Below are positions 60,865-64,000 of a stretch of DNA of 64,000 nt, in pieces (within the stretch, counting starts at the first letter, position 1; each line of letters starts with the position of its first letter). The position numbers were made by a program, and so were the translations under genes. Source of the stretch: Halosimplex aquaticum (lineage in GTDB: Archaea > Halobacteriota > Halobacteria > Halobacteriales > Haloarculaceae); NCBI RefSeq assembly GCF_028747785.1, contig NZ_CP118158.1:2790001-2854000 (forward strand), in the 5' to 3' direction. The notes below the pieces were generated by a model. The model was given only the letters and a program-made list of their open reading frames with translations. It did not search any database and was not told where the DNA came from.

Positions 60865-63054
60865 CTACGAGCGGCTCTCTGTGCCGGCGTCCCCGCCGGA
60901 GGGCTCGGAGGCTTCGTCGTCTGGGATCGGTTCGCTGTTCCAGTACTCGTGGTCGGGATCGGCGCGGAAGCAGGACACGACGTTGCGGTCGTTCGCTCCG
61001 GCGTACCCCTCGGGGCGCTGCCGGCTACAGACCTCGCGGGCGTCCGGACATCTGGTGTGGAACCGACAGCCCGACGGGGGGTCGGCGGGGTCCGGGATGT
61101 CGATGCTGCGGACGGGCAACTCCTCCGCGTCGTCCCCGGGATCGAAGTCCGGCGTGGCCCAGATGAGCGCCTTCGTGTACGGGTGCTGGGGGTCCTGGAT
61201 GATCTGCTCGGCCGGCCCGATCTCGACGACTTCACCGAGGTACATGACGGCGATCCGGCCGTCGGCCTTCTCGGCCAGGTACCGGGCGTTCGAGAGGTCG
61301 TGGCTGATGAACACGAACGACGTGTCGAAGACGTCCTGTAGTTCGAGGAACAGGTCCATCATCTCGACGCGCAGCGAGACGTCCAGTGCGGAGACGGCTT
61401 CGTCGGCGAGTATCAGGTCCGGGTTCATGAACAGCGCGCGGATGAGCGCGACGCGCTGTTTCTCGCCGCCGGAGAGCTGGTGGGGGTAGCGGTCGGCGTA
61501 GTCCTCCGGCGGCGTCATCCCGACGTGTTCGAGCATCGTCAGGATCTGGCTGTGGCGCTCCTCCCGGGACATCTGCGGGTGCATCTTGTGGAGCGGCTTC
61601 GACAGCGTCCGCTTGACGCGCTTGTTGGGGTTGAGCGAACTGCCCGGGTCCTGGTGGATCATCTGGAGCGCCAGGCGGATCTCCTCGAAGGGGATCGTCG
61701 CGTCGTCGCTCCCGTCGCGGGCCTCCCAGACGTCCTGTCCGCGGTACGACACCGACCCCTCTGCCGGCCGGTGGATCCCGATGAGCGTCTTGCCGAGGGT
61801 CGTCTTCCCGCAGCCGGACTCGCCGACGACCGCGACGACGTCGTTCTCGTACACGTCGAGGTCGACGCCCTCGACGGCCCGGAGCGTGCTCGTCCCGCCG
61901 AGTATACTGTGGACGCCCTCGTTCACCTCGAACTCGATAGTCACGTCGTCCAGTTCGACCACGGGAGCACGCTCGTCGGCCGCCGCCTCGTCGACGCTGT
62001 ACTCCCGCTCGCGGTAGTCGAAGCTGATTGGGATCTCGCGCGCGGCGTCCTCCCAGTGGTAACAGGCGACCGTGTGGGTCCCGTCGACGTCCAGCATCTC
62101 GGGCTCCTCGTTCCGGCACCGGCTCGTCGCGAGCGGGCAGCGCGTGTGGAAGCGACAGCCTTCGGGGATGTTGATCGGGTCGGGGCTCGACCCGGCGATC
62201 GTGTCCATCTCGTCGAGCGGCGCGTCGAGGTTCGGCGTCGATTCGAGCAACAGCCGCGTGTACGGGTGCGAGGCGTTCTCGATGATCTCTCGCGTCGGCC
62301 CGACCTCGGCCAGCTGGAAGGCGTACAGGACCGCGATGCGGTCCGAGAGGTTCGCGACCAGGGGGAGGTTGTGGCTGATGAACACCATCGTCAGCCCGTA
62401 CTCCTCCTGGAGGTCGTTGAGGAGGTTGATGATCGAACGCTGCATCAACAGGTCCAGCGAGGCCGTCGGCTCGTCCATCACGAGCACTTCCGGTTCGAGG
62501 ACGAGCGAGAGCGCGATGAGCGCGCGCTGTTTCATGCCGCCAGACAGTTCGTGTGGGTAGGAGTCGAGCACGCGATCGGCGTCGAGGTACAGGTCTTCGA
62601 GCAGGCGGTAGGCGCGCTTCATCCCGACGTCGATCGGCGTGTCGTGGGCCTCGACCGTCTCCTCGAAGTGGGCGCGGAGCTTCATCGTCGGGTTCCAGGA
62701 GCTCATCGCGCCCTGGAACACCATCGACATCTTCTCCCACCGGAACTCGCTGAGCTCGTCGTCGGACAGTTCGAGCACGTCTATCGGCTCGCCGCCGTCG
62801 GGCGGGTAGTACTCGACGCTGCCGGAGACCTGCCCGGGTTCGACGACGGCGTCGAGCAGCGAGTCGGCCAGCATCGACTTGCCGGACCCGCTCTCGCCGA
62901 CGACGCCGAGTATCTCCTCGCGGCGGACGTCGATCGTCGCGCCGTCGAGGACGGTGGAGACGCCCCGCTCCATGTCGAACTCGACGGTCACGTCCTCGAC
63001 CGAGAGGATGTGATCCCGGTCGCTACGCGCTTGCTCCAGAGTCTCCGTGGACAT
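60865..63054 (-). CDS. Fused double ATPase of peptide-type ABC importer (DppD-DppF)
   Basis: This 729-residue protein carries two complete ABC ATPases in one chain. The first, about 16-345, has Walker A GESGSGKS, signature LSGGMKQR, Walker B VLVMDEPTASLD and an oligopeptide-type C-terminal extension with GCRFHTRCPLATSRC. The second, about 365-700, has GESGCGKTT, LSGGEKQR, LILADEAVSALD and GCRFHTRCPDAREVC. In most systems these are separate DppD and DppF subunits. Opposite orientation to the permeases (tail to tail with dppC) means a separate promoter. No binding-protein gene is present on either side within the window. Confidence 0.94.
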   Translation of the reverse strand: MSTETLEQARSDRDHILSVEDVTVEFDMERGVSTVLDGATIDVRREEILGVVGESGSGKSMLADSLLDAVVEPGQVSGSVEYYPPDGGEPIDVLELSDDELSEFRWEKMSMVFQGAMSSWNPTMKLRAHFEETVEAHDTPIDVGMKRAYRLLEDLYLDADRVLDSYPHELSGGMKQRALIALSLVLEPEVLVMDEPTASLDLLMQRSIINLLNDLQEEYGLTMVFISHNLPLVANLSDRIAVLYAFQLAEVGPTREIIENASHPYTRLLLESTPNLDAPLDEMDTIAGSSPDPINIPEGCRFHTRCPLATSRCRNEEPEMLDVDGTHTVACYHWEDAAREIPISFDYREREYSVDEAAADERAPVVELDDVTIEFEVNEGVHSILGGTSTLRAVEGVDLDVYENDVVAVVGESGCGKTTLGKTLIGIHRPAEGSVSYRGQDVWEARDGSDDATIPFEEIRLALQMIHQDPGSSLNPNKRVKRTLSKPLHKMHPQMSREERHSQILTMLEHVGMTPPEDYADRYPHQLSGGEKQRVALIRALFMNPDLILADEAVSALDVSLRVEMMDLFLELQDVFDTSFVFISHDLSNARYLAEKADGRIAVMYLGEVVEIGPAEQIIQDPQHPYTKALIWATPDFDPGDDAEELPVRSIDIPDPADPPSGCRFHTRCPDAREVCSRQRPEGYAGANDRNVVSCFRADPDHEYWNSEPIPDDEASEPSGGDAGTESRS

Positions 63055-63293
63055 GTGTGGCTACATCCTCCGCGCCCCTCTGTAAGTGTTACCCTCACCC
63101 ACGTCATTCCACCGCATGGTCGCGCGGGTGGGCGGAACGGGCGTGCCCGTTCGACGACCGTGCGACAGCGGCTCGGCGACCGTTCGACGGTCGCTCGACG
63201 GCTGTGGATTGCCGCTCGTCGCCGGCGCGGACCGGTGCAGAGAGATGATCCGCAACGCAAACCATTATTATCGGATCTTTTGAAGGTGTGAGC

Positions 63294-64000
63294 ATGCCCT
63301 ACGAGGTAGCAGTGATAGGTACCGGTGCGGAGCCCGACGACCCCGGCGGCGACGGCTACGCGATGGCGTACCACCACGCGAACGGCTACGAGAAACTGGA
63401 CGACGCGGACCTGGTCGCGTGCGCCGACATCGTCCGCGAGAACGCCGAGGCGTTCGCGGCCGAGTACGACATCGACGAGGGGGGCGTCTACGAGGACTAC
63501 GAGTCGATGCTGGAGGAGGTCGAGCCCGACATCGTCTCCGTCTGCGTGCCCCCGTCGATCCACGCGCCCATCTGCATCGATTGCGTCCGCGCCGACTCCG
63601 TGGAGGCGATCCACTGCGAGAAGCCGATGGCCGAGACGTACGGCGGCGCCCGCATGATGGCCCAGGAGGCCGACCGCCACGACGTCCAGCTCACCTTCAA
63701 CCACCAGCGCCGGTTCAGCGACGCGGTCCGGACCGCCAAGCGACTGCTCGACGACGGCGAGATCGGCGACCTCGAACGCGTCGAGTTCTCGGCGGGCGTC
63801 GGCATCTTCGACTACGGCAGCCACTCGTTCGACCTCTGTAACTACTTCAACGACGAGACGCCCGGCGAGTGGGTGATGGGTCAGATCGACTACCGCGAGG
63901 AGAACGTCCTGTTCGGCTCGCACAACGAGAACCAGGCGATGGTCATGTGGCAGTACGAGAACGGCGTCCACGGGCTGGCCGGCACCGACGGCACCGGTAC
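63294..64000 (+). CDS. Gfo/Idh/MocA family dehydrogenase, 3' end outside the window
   Basis: The frame begins MPYEVAVIGTGAEPDDPGGDGYAMAYHH and is still open at base 64000 after 235 codons. It shows the nucleotide-binding N-terminus (with a longer loop than usual: GAEPDDPGGDGYA), VCVPPSIHAP, the EKP motif in HCEKPMAE (about residues 107-114) and the YGSHSFDLCNYF region (catalytic His). An AT-rich element CCATTATTATCGG lies about 20-35 bases upstream. It is divergent from the fused ATPase gene, which ties this dehydrogenase to the transporter and argues for sugar cargo. Confidence 0.92.
   Translation, partial: MPYEVAVIGTGAEPDDPGGDGYAMAYHHANGYEKLDDADLVACADIVRENAEAFAAEYDIDEGGVYEDYESMLEEVEPDIVSVCVPPSIHAPICIDCVRADSVEAIHCEKPMAETYGGARMMAQEADRHDVQLTFNHQRRFSDAVRTAKRLLDDGEIGDLERVEFSAGVGIFDYGSHSFDLCNYFNDETPGEWVMGQIDYREENVLFGSHNENQAMVMWQYENGVHGLAGTDGTG

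Overview
The window is chromosomal DNA of a halophilic archaeon (class Halobacteria); the genus cannot be fixed from the sequence alone. The evidence is the high GC content, very acidic predicted proteins, a transcription factor B gene, Tat-type lipoprotein signals, haloarchaea-specific families (HalOD1 output domain, HVO_0234-type beta-propeller), TATA boxes about 25-30 bases before many start codons (leaderless genes), and an archaeal primase large subunit and Hjc resolvase. No rRNA, CRISPR array or complete insertion sequence is visible. There is one tRNA gene, tRNA-Gln(CUG).

Positions 1-11000 hold mostly housekeeping genes: a glutaredoxin-like protein whose 3' end is duplicated beside a hairpin, a secreted surface-type protein, a membrane-linked ArsR-type regulator, a subtilase that has lost its catalytic Asp, thrS with a structured leader, pyrE, a phosphohexomutase, UspA and a zinc-type dehydrogenase. 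Positions 11000-18000 hold tRNA-Gln, an HNH endonuclease of lower GC, a GNAT acetyltransferase, and a heterodimeric ABC exporter pair preceded by two TetR genes, each with a dyad at its start. Positions 18000-36500 hold an orphan sensor kinase, a GH5-type glycosidase lipoprotein, hjc, a polysaccharide deacetylase, several small membrane proteins, a SWIM zinc protein, priL, ilvD, a HalOD1 protein, prs, a surface-anchored EEP-family hydrolase, a beta-propeller protein, a tandem winged-helix protein and hemL. Two short genes (58 and 50 codons) with good leaderless promoters lie in this part.

Positions 36500-48300 form a sugar-utilisation island. After an 860-base gene-poor stretch come a four-gene CUT1 sugar ABC transporter (ATPase, Tat-lipoprotein binding protein, two permeases) and a divergent family 4 glycosidase with a CHSV motif, which points to alpha-galactosidase. 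An IclR regulator with two matching dyads, a type I sulfatase and a Gfo/Idh/MocA dehydrogenase follow. A solo IS630-type DNA-binding protein without a DDE domain lies inside the island, bracketed by 14-base inverted repeats. Together these genes look like import and degradation of an alpha-galactosidic, perhaps sulfated, sugar.

Positions 48300-57850 hold small membrane and winged-helix membrane proteins, a TFB gene, a second heterodimeric ABC exporter pair paralogous to the first, and a four-gene operon. That operon contains a MinD/ParA-like ATPase and three haloarchaeal proteins of unknown function, joined mostly by 4-base ATGA overlaps. Positions 57850-64000 hold a peptide/nickel-type ABC importer, with two permeases and a fused double ATPase on the other strand but no binding protein in view, and the start of a second Gfo/Idh/MocA dehydrogenase. 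This suggests a second sugar-related locus that continues past the window.
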